This document shows positions 1-6,674 of a stretch of 9,652 nt of DNA, in pieces. Below the pieces are notes generated by a model. That model made no database searches. It had not been told where the DNA came from and saw only the letters and a program-made list of their open reading frames with translations. The position numbers and the translations under genes were made by a program. The stretch's first letter is position 1; the number at the start of each line of letters is the position of its first letter. The DNA comes from Coriobacteriia bacterium (lineage in GTDB: Bacteria > Actinomycetota > Coriobacteriia > Coriobacteriales > QAMH01), in assembly GCA_900756605.1 (NCBI GenBank), contig CAAEKX010000271.1, positions 1 through 9,652 of the forward strand. Reading direction: 5' to 3'.

Positions 1-282
1 GGCTACAAGCTCATTGAGGGTAAGGACTACACGGTTTCGGTTTCGGGAGATCTGGTGGGTCCTGGAATCGTAAAGCTAACCATATCGGGCAAAGGCGGTT
101 ACAAAGGCTCTGTCACAAAAACAATAGAAATTGTCGACTGCAGAGTTTCCCTAGGCGAAGTGACCATTGACTATGGGCCCAAGAGCTATGTCTACACGGG
201 CAAGCCCATAAAGCCAAACTTGACACTCACGAATAAAGAGACCGGCTACAAGCTCATTGAGGGTAAGGACTACACGGTTTCG
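1..282 (+). repeat. Exact 39-bp direct repeat inside gene 1 (1-39 and 244-282)
   Basis: Bases 1-39 and 244-282 are identical, including all synonymous positions, and encode GYKLIEGKDYTVS in both copies. The offset is 243 bp, or 81 codons, about one MBG-like repeat unit. The sequence between and after the copies is clearly diverged, so the identity is local. The left copy touches the window edge and may extend further upstream. Confidence 0.9.
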
Positions 283-1365
283 TTCCTGCAAGACAATGTG
301 AATGTTGGGGTAGTAGATTATTACATAGTAGGTATCGGCAACTACAAGGGGTCTGATCCGGATGGAGCCGTTGCCAATTCTTTCGAGATTACTCCCGCCC
401 CTATTACATCAGTTGAGGTTCTTACCCCTAGGATGGTTTGGGACCATGCGATGGCTCCTCCAGCCATTGTGGTGAAAAGCGGAGATCACATTCTTGTGGA
501 AGATGCTGATTACACTCATAACTGGTATGGCATAAATGGCGGTGTTGGAAAACGTACGTTAAGCGTAGAGGCGACTGGCAGAAATTACACTGGCACAAAA
601 CAATACGAGGTCGAAATCATCGCCGCGCCTATTTCAGCGGCGTACTTGGATTGCGAGAGTTTTTATCCTGACGGCACGGACATAAGACCTCGTGTTCAGT
701 ATGTTGACGTGGAGCGAGAAGGATACACGACCTCTTATGCAAATGACGGGGCAATGGAATACTACGATGTAGTTTATCCCGAACATAGCTCTCAGCCGGG
801 CGTCTACTATGTTACCGTAAAGGGCAAGGGCAACTGCACAGGAACTGTAACTGCAAAATACGAAATTCTTCCTGACCCAAACTCGGTTGTTGATTCTATC
901 CTGCCGCCGGACACACCCGACACCCCTGACGATTCCGATATTCCTAATCTGCCCACGCCAGTTTCTATCCAGACCATGTTTCGCCTCTACAATCCGAATT
1001 CCGGTGAGCATTTCTATACCTCGAGCACCGTTGAGCGTGATTCCATCATTGCAGTTGGTTGGCAGGATGAGGGCACGGGTTGGATAGCCCCCACTGAAGG
1101 TGATCCAGTGTATCGTCTCTACAACCAGTATGCAGGTGAACATCATTACACGACCTCCGTGATCGAACGCGATATGCTAGTTTCCGTTGGTTGGAACGAC
1201 GAAGGCATTGGCTGGTATGCCGGCGGAGAGCGTCCGCTTTATCGTCTCTATAATCCCAATGCCTACGCCAACAATCACCATTACTCTACTGACGTTGGCG
1301 AACGCGATATCCTGATTTCTATCGGCTGGCAAGACGAGGGTATCGCCTGGTACGGTATTGGCTAG
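1..1365 (+). CDS. Secreted modular protein, 5'-truncated: MBG/YDG-like repeats plus C-terminal RLYNPN/GEH lobes
   Basis: The frame is open from base 1 to the TAG at 1363-1365, giving 454 visible residues. The GTG at 55 is internal, because coding character (GYKLIEGKDYTV) begins at base 1, so the real start lies upstream. Residues 1-45 are the end of one MBG/YDG-like Ig-fold repeat. Three more follow at about 46-137, 138-211 and 212-293, each ending in a pattern like 'GNYKG...FEI.PAPI'. A short Pro/Asp linker (PPDTPDTPDD) leads to the shared C-terminal region at residues 326-454. That region has three lobes, NSGEHFYT, YAGEHHYT and YANNHHYST, each ending in GW-DEG-(T/I)-(G/A)-W. There is no sortase motif or membrane segment at the end. 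Third-position GC over the first 60 codons is about 53%, well below the later genes. Binding or adhesion at the cell surface is inferred; no catalytic motif is seen. Confidence 0.9.
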   Translation, partial: GYKLIEGKDYTVSVSGDLVGPGIVKLTISGKGGYKGSVTKTIEIVDCRVSLGEVTIDYGPKSYVYTGKPIKPNLTLTNKETGYKLIEGKDYTVSFLQDNVNVGVVDYYIVGIGNYKGSDPDGAVANSFEITPAPITSVEVLTPRMVWDHAMAPPAIVVKSGDHILVEDADYTHNWYGINGGVGKRTLSVEATGRNYTGTKQYEVEIIAAPISAAYLDCESFYPDGTDIRPRVQYVDVEREGYTTSYANDGAMEYYDVVYPEHSSQPGVYYVTVKGKGNCTGTVTAKYEILPDPNSVVDSILPPDTPDTPDDSDIPNLPTPVSIQTMFRLYNPNSGEHFYTSSTVERDSIIAVGWQDEGTGWIAPTEGDPVYRLYNQYAGEHHYTTSVIERDMLVSVGWNDEGIGWYAGGERPLYRLYNPNAYANNHHYSTDVGERDILISIGWQDEGIAWYGIG

Positions 1366-1401
1366 CCGATTACAGGCAACACGACATATCTGCACTGTCT
1401 T

Positions 1402-1432
1402 GGGGCCGCCTTCGGGTGGCCCCTTTTGTTTG
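1402..1432 (+). terminator. Rho-independent terminator of gene 1
   Basis: The left arm GGGGCCGCC (1402-1410), a TTCG tetraloop (1411-1414) and the right arm GGTGGCCCC (1415-1423) form a 9-bp stem with one G-T wobble. The T-rich tract TTTTGTTT follows. It lies 36 bases after the stop codon. The same hairpin follows gene 2. Confidence 0.88.
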
Positions 1433-1454
1433 CTTGCGTACTGCGCTGGGCTGG

Positions 1455-1780
1455 CCGGCGAAGATGAGCGCTTGGGGCACATGCGCCGTGCAAGTCTGAC
1501 GAAGATGGGCGTTTGGGGCGCGTGCGCCGTGCAAGCCTGACGAACATGGACGCTTGGGGCGCATTTCCCGCGTTACGCTGGCGAGAAATGCCAGTTGTGG
1601 CGCGTCGAATGTGCCACAACCGCGAGTTTTCGTCGCATATGGCCCATATTGGGGCGATATGGCCCGGCATACGCGCCACAAACGCAAGTCTTCGCCAGTT
1701 GTTCCCGCCGCATGTGCCACAAGTGGATTTTTCCGTCAGTTGCTCCTTCTACGCGTGCCACGAACGAAGCTCCCCGTCGC
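1455..1780. repeat. Array of 41-bp repeats that switches orientation in its middle
   Basis: Four degenerate units run on the + strand with exact 41-bp spacing: 1455-1495, 1496-1536, 1537-1577 and 1578-1618. Their core is like CTGACGAAGATGGGCGTTTG followed by GGGCGCGTGCGCC. Three units run on the - strand with the same 41-bp spacing: 1658-1698, 1699-1739 and 1740-1780. One or two diverged - strand units fill 1617-1657. The switch point holds a clear inverted repeat, GTTGTGGC (1594-1601) and GCCACAAC (1613-1620). There are no unique spacers, so it is not a CRISPR array. A 41-bp period is not a multiple of three, so open frames across it are not credible genes. Function is unknown. It lies between the gene 1 terminator and gene 2. 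Confidence 0.8.
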
Positions 1781-1966
1781 CTCTCTATGCCATCAACCAA
1801 GTACCTGCGTCATGGCCGCGCTGTATGCGCCCCACATATCGAAGTGGGCACTCCACTTGCAGCCTTCAACCCCGAAAAACCTTGCGGGGGAGGGGCGGTC
1901 GCAGGCACCATCCGGTCAGGCAAATACATCGTGAAGAGATGAGTTCCTAGTTCTGGGAGGTCAGCC
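1781..1966 (+). promoter_or_regulatory. Leader region of gene 2, with competing small hairpins
   Basis: This stretch holds no credible gene. CCCAC (1831-1835) can pair with GTGGG (1844-1848). Alternatively AAGTGG (1842-1847) can pair with CCACTT (1853-1858). The two stems share bases and exclude one another. CCCCG (1871-1875) and CGGGG near 1885-1889 could form a third weak stem. The Shine-Dalgarno sequence GGGAGG (1955-1960) sits 6 bases before the ATG. I could not identify a convincing -35/-10 pair. A regulatory role is only a suggestion. Confidence 0.3.
1910..1927 (+). promoter_or_regulatory. Shared upstream motif, copy ahead of gene 2
   Basis: The 18-mer ATCCGGTCAGGCAAATAC lies 39 bases before the gene 2 start. 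It matches 15 of 18 bases with 4795-4812 upstream of gene 3. A further TCGCAGGC lies just upstream in both leaders (1899-1906, and around 4768-4775). The surrounding sequence is not alignable over any length, so the motif may be an operator, part of a promoter, or a remnant of a duplicated leader. It is not seen upstream of genes 4 or 5. Confidence 0.35.
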
Positions 1967-4636
1967 ATGATTAAGAGACAGTCCATGGAAATCCTGCGCA
2001 AGCTCGCTGCGTGTGCCTTTGCGCTTGCGCTTGTCACGAGCCTCGTGCCAGCGGCAGCGTTTGCCAATCCGGCAGAGCCGCAGGTGCAGCCTGCGGAGGA
2101 TGCGACCGATCCGGCCGATCCGATGCCCGGCCCCATTGCCGAGGGCGCGTTTGAAGGGGGAAATTGCACATGGTCGATTGGCGCCAATGGTGAGCTTTCC
2201 ATCAAGGCGCCGGAATCCGGTACGGGTACGCTCGGAGAGATGTACGAAATTCCCTGGGCAGCTCATACGTCAGAGATTAAGTATGTCTCCTTTGACCCGG
2301 GCATTGAGAGCGGACGCGTTTTGCATGGCCTGTTCGCAAATTGCACATCGCTGGTTTTTGTGATTTTCTCTGACTTTGATACCTCGAAAGCAACGGACGT
2401 GAGCTCAATGTTCGAGGGTTGTACCTCGCTGCCTGTTGCAGATATCTCCGGACTTAACCTGCAAAATGTTGTTGACATGCAGTCCATGTTCAAGGGCTGC
2501 TCCGCACTTAGACAGCTCACTATCAAGGGCATTAACACTTCGAGTGCTGAGAACATGCAGTCCATGTTTGAGGGTTGTACGACTTTGAGGAAGCTTGACT
2601 TTGCGGGTATTACCACCTCGAACGTCACCAACATGCAGTCCATGTTCGCTGGCTGCGCGGAACTTGCCTCTCTCGATATCTCCCAGTTCACGATGACCAA
2701 TGTCACGGCGATGAAGGATATGTTTGCTGGCTGTAGCTCGCTCGCGAAGCTCGACCTGCCGACACTTGATGTTGAGGGCGTTACGGATATGAGCGGCGTC
2801 TTCTCTGGATGCTCTTCTCTCAAGGAGGCGAACTTTACGAGTGGTACTAACACGAGCGGAGCCACAACCATGGCGCGCATGTTCGAAGATTGTGCCGCGC
2901 TCACCACTCTTGACCTCTCGGACTTCGACACCACCAACGTGACGAACATGGACAGCATGTTTGCTGGCTGTGCTGCACTTAAGACGCTGAACCTCTCGAG
3001 CTTCAACACTACGAATGTTACGAGCATGAACTCCCTATTCGGTGATTGCGAGGCTCTGACAGAAGTGACGCTCAACACCGGCTTCGCCTTCAAGGGCGAA
3101 GCAAGCTGGCTTCCCGCGGGTAGATGGCAATCATCGGCTGATTCCGCAACGTATACAGCTCAAGCTGTTGCAGGGTTGCCTATCGATGCTGAGACTACGT
3201 TTACCCGACAGATGGTTCTTGATGCGCCCACGGCTGACGCGACCACCTTTGTCTATGACGGTACCGAGCAAGCACCAAATGTGATCGTAAAAAGTGGCGA
3301 TAGGACGCTTGTGGAGGGTATTGATTATGTCATCGAGCTTCCCGAGGACAGTGTGAGCGCGGGTAACAAGACCTTGACTGTCGAGGGTACGGGTGTCGGT
3401 GCATATGGGGGTACACACAACCTGACCTACGAAATCACCGCCGCCCCCATCACCGACCTCACCCTCGACGCCGACAAGCTCACGTACGATGGCACCGAGC
3501 AAGTGCCCGTCCTTACCGTCAAGGCTGGCGAGCTCGTGCTCGACCCGGAGACCGACTTCGACGTTGCCACGTCGGACGACATCACCAACATCGGCACGAA
3601 GACCGTGAAGATCACCGCAAAGGGCAACTTCGAGGGCACGCTCGAGATGGACTACGAGATCGTTGCGGCTGACATCGACAAGATCGAGCTCTCTGCCGAC
3701 AAGTTCACCTACGACGGCACCGACAAGACGCCCGCCGTCACGGTCAAAGCGGGCGACAAGACGCTCGTTGCCGGAACCGACTACGAGCTGACGCTTCCCA
3801 CCGATCGCGTCGCCGCCGGCACCAAGACCGTCAAGGCCATCGCCAAGGGCAACTACGCGGGCGAGGTCGAGGCCAGCTACGAGATTGCTCCTGCCACCAT
3901 CAGCAAGGTGGAGCTCTCTGCCACCAAGTTCACCTACGACGGCAAGGACAAGACCCCGACCGTGACCGTGAAGTGCGGCGACAAGATGCTCACGGCCGGT
4001 ACCGATTATGACGTGACGCTGCCGAGCGACCGCGTGAAGGTCGGCAAGAAGACCGTCAAAGTCACCGGTAAGGGCAATTACGCGGGCACGCTCGAGGCCA
4101 GCTATGAGATCGTCGAGGCTCCCAAGCCCGACACGCCGGATACCCCGGACAATCCCGATAATCCGGACAACCCCGACACCCCCGATACGCCCGACACACC
4201 GGACAATCCCGATAAGCCCGCGCAGGTAGAGTCCACTGCCATGTATCGCCTCTACAATCCCAATTCTGGCGAGCACTTCTTCACGGCCAGCACGGTCGAG
4301 CGTCAGCATCTGATCAGCGTGGGCTGGAACGATGAGGGTCAGGGTTGGATAGCGCCCAAGACCGGTGACGCGGTCTATCGTCTCTACAACCCGAACGCGG
4401 GCGAGCACCACTACACGCTCTCGACCGTCGAGCGCGACAGCCTCATCGCCGCCGGTTGGAACGACGAGGGCATCGGCTGGTATTCCGATCCCAATCATGC
4501 GGTGCCACTGTATCGCGTCTACAATCCCAACGAGTTCGCGAACAATCACCACTACACCACGAACGACTTCGAGCGTGGCTATCTGGTTGCCCTTGGCTGG
4601 TTTGGCGAGGGCATCGCTTGGTACGGGATTGGCTAG
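1967..4636 (+). CDS. Secreted BspA-type (DUF285) protein with MBG-like repeats and C-terminal RLYNPN/GEH lobes
   Basis: This 889-residue protein starts at the ATG placed 6 bases after GGGAGG. A signal peptide spans residues 1-33: basic KRQ and RK, a hydrophobic core, and AFA before Asn34. An N-terminal segment (CTWSIGANGELSI) is shared with genes 3 and 4. Ten DUF285 units (about residues 122-382) follow the pattern MFxGCxxLxxLDLSxFxTxNVTxM. Four MBG/YDG-like Ig-fold repeats occupy about 418-718, with TYDG motifs 75-77 residues apart. A (PDT/PDN)10 linker lies at 721-750, and the three-lobed C-terminus at 759-889. DUF285 proteins of the BspA type are known as surface adhesins or ligand binders, so a surface role is likely but inferred. 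There is no LPXTG motif and no terminal membrane helix. Codon usage changes abruptly near 3416, suggesting a mosaic gene. It is the largest member visible here. Confidence 0.93.
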   Translation: MIKRQSMEILRKLAACAFALALVTSLVPAAAFANPAEPQVQPAEDATDPADPMPGPIAEGAFEGGNCTWSIGANGELSIKAPESGTGTLGEMYEIPWAAHTSEIKYVSFDPGIESGRVLHGLFANCTSLVFVIFSDFDTSKATDVSSMFEGCTSLPVADISGLNLQNVVDMQSMFKGCSALRQLTIKGINTSSAENMQSMFEGCTTLRKLDFAGITTSNVTNMQSMFAGCAELASLDISQFTMTNVTAMKDMFAGCSSLAKLDLPTLDVEGVTDMSGVFSGCSSLKEANFTSGTNTSGATTMARMFEDCAALTTLDLSDFDTTNVTNMDSMFAGCAALKTLNLSSFNTTNVTSMNSLFGDCEALTEVTLNTGFAFKGEASWLPAGRWQSSADSATYTAQAVAGLPIDAETTFTRQMVLDAPTADATTFVYDGTEQAPNVIVKSGDRTLVEGIDYVIELPEDSVSAGNKTLTVEGTGVGAYGGTHNLTYEITAAPITDLTLDADKLTYDGTEQVPVLTVKAGELVLDPETDFDVATSDDITNIGTKTVKITAKGNFEGTLEMDYEIVAADIDKIELSADKFTYDGTDKTPAVTVKAGDKTLVAGTDYELTLPTDRVAAGTKTVKAIAKGNYAGEVEASYEIAPATISKVELSATKFTYDGKDKTPTVTVKCGDKMLTAGTDYDVTLPSDRVKVGKKTVKVTGKGNYAGTLEASYEIVEAPKPDTPDTPDNPDNPDNPDTPDTPDTPDNPDKPAQVESTAMYRLYNPNSGEHFFTASTVERQHLISVGWNDEGQGWIAPKTGDAVYRLYNPNAGEHHYTLSTVERDSLIAAGWNDEGIGWYSDPNHAVPLYRVYNPNEFANNHHYTTNDFERGYLVALGWFGEGIAWYGIG
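2330..3112 (+). repeat. Ten DUF285 repeat units in gene 2
   Basis: The codons for the Met/Leu/Val that opens each '(M/L/V)F..C' motif start at 2330, 2408, 2486, 2564, 2642, 2720, 2798, 2879, 2957 and 3035. Spacing is 78 bp (26 residues) throughout, except one 81-bp unit starting at 2798. Every unit keeps the Cys of the motif. The tract AACATGCAGTCCATGTT occurs nearly identically in three successive units, around 2475, 2553 and 2631. Confidence 0.9.
3220..4123 (+). repeat. Four MBG/YDG-like Ig-fold repeats in gene 2
   Basis: The Tyr-Asp-Gly codons that mark each unit begin at 3254, 3485, 3710 and 3935, giving unit lengths of 77, 75 and 75 residues. Each unit has the form (T/V)YDG-(T/K)-(E/D)-(Q/K)-xP-x-(V/L)-TVK-x-GD, then a GTDY-like turn, and ends G-(N/T)-xxG-x-x-x-x-YEI. 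Units 2-4 are much more alike in DNA than unit 1, for example GAGCTCTCTGCC followed by AAGTTCACCTACGACGGC at 3688 and 3913. The family name is from memory of the motif and was not searched. Confidence 0.75.
4127..4216 (+). repeat. Pro-Asp-Thr/Asn linker, ten 9-bp units
   Basis: Ten consecutive triplets encode PDT x2, PDN x3, PDT x3, PDN and PDK. It is a stiff, acidic, extended spacer between the Ig-like repeats and the C-terminal lobes, of the kind that often crosses or lifts domains off the cell wall. The 9-bp periodicity makes it a likely site of in-frame length change by slippage. Gene 1 has a shorter version (PDTPDTPDD). Confidence 0.88.
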
Positions 4637-4656
4637 CTGATTGCATGAACATAGGC

Positions 4657-4674
4657 CAGGGGTCTGACTCCCTG
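4657..4674 (+). other. Small hairpin between the gene 2 stop and its terminator
   Basis: CAGGGG (4657-4662) can pair with TCCCTG (4669-4674) around the 6-base loop TCTGAC, giving a 6-bp stem with one G-T wobble. It has no T-tract and is probably not a terminator by itself. It may be an RNA 3'-end element or chance. Confidence 0.35.
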
Positions 4675-4691
4675 ACACGCGCCAGTCGCTT

Positions 4692-4720
4692 CGGGGCCGC
4701 CTTCGGGTGGCCCCGTTTTT
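4692..4720 (+). terminator. Rho-independent terminator of gene 2
   Basis: The stem CGGGGCCGCC (4692-4701) and GGTGGCCCCG (4706-4715) closes a TTCG tetraloop and is followed by TTTTT (4716-4720). The hairpin core is identical, base for base, to the one at 1402-1423 after gene 1. It separates gene 2 from gene 3, which therefore should have its own promoter. Confidence 0.9.
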
Positions 4721-4794
4721 GTCGAGGAGCAGTGAAGGGCAGATGACGGTTTTGTGACAGGGCCGCCTTCGCAGGCGCTCTACCTTGCGCCTTT

Positions 4795-4812
4795 ATCCGT
4801 TCGGGCAAATAT
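4795..4812 (+). promoter_or_regulatory. Shared upstream motif, copy ahead of gene 3
   Basis: The 18-mer ATCCGTTCGGGCAAATAT differs from the gene 2 copy (1910-1927) at three positions. Here it is 96 bases before the start codon rather than 39, so it cannot hold the same position relative to the ribosome binding site. It lies just upstream of the candidate promoter at 4816-4844, which would fit an activator or operator site. Confidence 0.35.
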
Positions 4813-4815
4813 CCC

Positions 4816-4844
4816 CTGGAAGCAAGCGTCTTCGTCCGTACAAT
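4816..4844 (+). promoter_or_regulatory. Candidate promoter of gene 3
   Basis: A good -10 match, TACAAT, lies at 4839-4844. A weak -35, CTGGAA or TGGAAG (4816-4822), lies 16-17 bases upstream. This would give a leader of roughly 60 bases. The need for a promoter here follows from the terminator at 4692-4720. The rest of 4721-4908 holds only a small CGCCT/AGGCG hairpin around 4764-4777 and no gene. Confidence 0.35.
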
Positions 4845-4908
4845 AGTGCCGGAATAGGCATGCGCCTTAGCTTTCGTACGCCCTCGAGCATTTTTCGGAG
4901 GATCAGAC

Positions 4909-6654
4909 ATGACCATGAAACGAAGCATTTCGCTCCTGCAAAAGGTAGCTGCGCTCGCGTTCTCGCTTGCGCTCGTCGCCGCGCTCGTTCCAGCGGCTGC
5001 CTTGGCAACCACGATGAGTCCGCAGGCTGCCGTCGTTGCCAATGGCATGAGTGGTGACTGCGAATGGGAGATTGATGATGAGGGCAAGCTCACCATCCGC
5101 CCCGGTGCTGCAGGCGGCAAGCTTGGCAATAGCTTTGGCGACGAAAGCTGGAGGGCTCCCCAGTATGCCTATAGAGTCACCTCGGCTGTCATTGAGCCGG
5201 GCGTGAAGGCTGGCACCAACGTCAACGATATGTTCAATTGGTGCGAGAACATGGTCTCGGTTGACCTTACGGGCCTCGATACTGCCAGCGCTACTTCCAT
5301 CCGTGGCATGTTCTATTACTGCAAATCGCTCAAGTCGGTGAGCCTGCTTGGTCGTCATACCGAGAATGCGACTGATATGGGCTCCCTGTTCTATGGTTGC
5401 GAGAATCTCGAGGAGATCAACCTCACTGACGTCGACACTGCCAAGGTGCAGAACATGAGCGGCATGTTCTATGGTTGCTCCTCGCTCAAGACGCTCAACC
5501 TCTCCAGCTTCGATACCTCTAATGTCACGAACATGAGCGTGATGTTCCAGGGTTGCGAGTCCCTTACGGAGCTCGACCTCTCGAACTTCAAGACGGGCAA
5601 GCTCAAGAATGCGCAGTCCATGTTCGATGGCTGCTCCTCGCTCAAGTCCCTCGACCTCTCGAACTTCGATACCTCCAAGGTCGATTCCATGGACAATTTC
5701 TTCAACGATTGCACCGAGATTGACCGCATCACCCTCGGTCCCAAGTTCGAGTTCGTTGGTGATAGCAAGCTTCCCAACGCCGACTGGCTCTCGTCCGAGA
5801 CCGGCGATTCCGTCTCCTCGGACGGCATGACCGCTGGCGATGACCCCATCACCTTTGTCAAGGACAAGGGCGACAACCCGGGCGTGACCCCTCCCGTCAT
5901 CAAGGAAGAGGACAAGCCCGAGCCGTGGGACCCCGGCTCCTCTGACGGCATGGAGATCAAGACCGACATCGACCCCGATGACCTCGTGTGCGTGAAGGTG
6001 GACGGCAAGGTCGTCGACAAGGAAAACTACACGGTGGACGAGGAGACCGGCGCCATCGTCCTCAAGCCCGAGTATCTCGAGAAGCTCGGCGGCGGCGATC
6101 ACTCCATCGATTTCGTGACGTCAAACGGCACGGCGTCCACCGAGTTCAAGGTCACGGGCGATCCCAAGCCTGCGGATCCTGACAATCCGGGCAACTCGGA
6201 TGATCCGAACAATCCGAGCAGCGGCAACAATGGCGGTACCACCTACGGTCATCTGATGCTGCGTCTCTACAACCCCAACAGCGGCGAGCACTTCTTCACC
6301 GTGAGCCCTGTCGAGCGCGACAATCTCGTCTGGGAGGGTTGGCGTGACGAGGGCATCGGCTGGGTTGCGCCCACGACGGGCAGCCCTGTTTACCGTCTCT
6401 ACAATCCCATTGCCGGCGAGCATCACTACACGCTTGCATCTGCCGAGCGTGACATGCTCGTGGACGCTGGCTGGAATTACGAAGGCGTGGGCTGGTATTC
6501 AGATGCGGATCAGAAGATCCCCCTGTACCGCCTTTACAACCCGTACGAGTACGCGAACAACCACCATTACACGACGAGCGAGGTTGAGCGCGATCACCTC
6601 ATCAGCGTCGGCTGGCGCGATGAGGGCATCGGCTGGCATGGCGTCAGCAAGTAA
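4909..6654 (+). CDS. Secreted BspA-type (DUF285) protein with X2-like domain and C-terminal RLYNPN/GEH lobes
   Basis: This 581-residue protein is assigned the ATG at 4909, 6 bases after GGAGGA (4897-4902). A second ATG at 4915 would be 12 bases away and is less likely. The signal peptide is residues 1-33 (KRS..., hydrophobic core, ALA before Thr34), very like that of gene 2. The shared N-terminal segment 'CEWEIDDEGKLTIRPG' is followed by seven DUF285 units (about 108-289). A segment ending in WLSSETGD follows. About residues 344-419 resemble the Ig-fold X2-type module (VCVKVDGKVVDKENYTV ... LKPEYLEKL-GGGDHSIDF). A Pro/Asn/Gly-rich linker leads to the three C-terminal lobes (450-581), ending HGVSK. 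It has no MBG-like repeats, unlike gene 2. A ligand-binding or adhesive surface role is inferred from the family. The coding sequence is GC-rich at third positions, unlike gene 1. Confidence 0.93.
   Translation: MTMKRSISLLQKVAALAFSLALVAALVPAAALATTMSPQAAVVANGMSGDCEWEIDDEGKLTIRPGAAGGKLGNSFGDESWRAPQYAYRVTSAVIEPGVKAGTNVNDMFNWCENMVSVDLTGLDTASATSIRGMFYYCKSLKSVSLLGRHTENATDMGSLFYGCENLEEINLTDVDTAKVQNMSGMFYGCSSLKTLNLSSFDTSNVTNMSVMFQGCESLTELDLSNFKTGKLKNAQSMFDGCSSLKSLDLSNFDTSKVDSMDNFFNDCTEIDRITLGPKFEFVGDSKLPNADWLSSETGDSVSSDGMTAGDDPITFVKDKGDNPGVTPPVIKEEDKPEPWDPGSSDGMEIKTDIDPDDLVCVKVDGKVVDKENYTVDEETGAIVLKPEYLEKLGGGDHSIDFVTSNGTASTEFKVTGDPKPADPDNPGNSDDPNNPSSGNNGGTTYGHLMLRLYNPNSGEHFFTVSPVERDNLVWEGWRDEGIGWVAPTTGSPVYRLYNPIAGEHHYTLASAERDMLVDAGWNYEGVGWYSDADQKIPLYRLYNPYEYANNHHYTTSEVERDHLISVGWRDEGIGWHGVSK
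5230..5775 (+). repeat. Seven DUF285 units in perfect 78-bp register in gene 3
   Basis: The motif codons begin at 5230, 5308, 5386, 5464, 5542, 5620 and 5698, exactly 78 bp apart with no insertion or deletion. All seven units keep Cys at the fifth motif position (MFNWC, MFYYC, LFYGC, MFYGC, MFQGC, MFDGC, FFNDC). The last unit is a cap, followed by a non-repeat 'LGPKFEFVG' strand seen in similar form in genes 2 and 4. Confidence 0.92.
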
Positions 6655-6674
6655 CACGACGAAGTGACTCCCTC

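Noticed and set aside
55..57. GTG at 55 as the start of gene 1
   Set aside because: The same frame is open upstream to base 1 and encodes a conserved domain segment there. No ribosome binding site or signal peptide follows the GTG.
1455..1780. CRISPR array
   Set aside because: The 41-bp units abut with no unique spacers, are degenerate, and reverse strand midway. No cas gene is present in the window.
1513..1950. Overlapping open frames on both strands in the gene 1-gene 2 gap
   Set aside because: Three + strand frames start at 1513, 1554 and 1595, exactly 41 bp apart, showing they are products of the 41-bp repeat in rotating frames. None has a convincing ribosome binding site or known domain.
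2263..3093. Repetitive 276-codon frame on the - strand over the gene 2 DUF285 region
   Set aside because: Its repeated NMD-M motif is the reverse complement of the sense repeat. No independent start context or function is visible. A similar 307-codon frame at 6752-7675 is rejected for the same reason.
3131..4678. Long open frame of 515 codons on the - strand across gene 2
   Set aside because: It mirrors the repeats of gene 2, has no signal or recognisable domain of its own, and arises because GC-ending codons rarely give antisense stops. The + strand product has a signal peptide, ribosome binding site and known domains.
4721..4908. Cyclic-di-GMP (GEMM-type) riboswitch upstream of gene 3, suggested by GGGCAAAT
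   Set aside because: The remaining conserved GEMM core (GACGCAAAGCC-like segment and receptor stem) is absent from the leaders of genes 2 and 3.
4903..6102. Open frame of 399 codons on the - strand across gene 3
   Set aside because: It is the antisense shadow of the DUF285 repeats and X2-like domain; its apparent periodicity is inherited from the 78-bp repeats.
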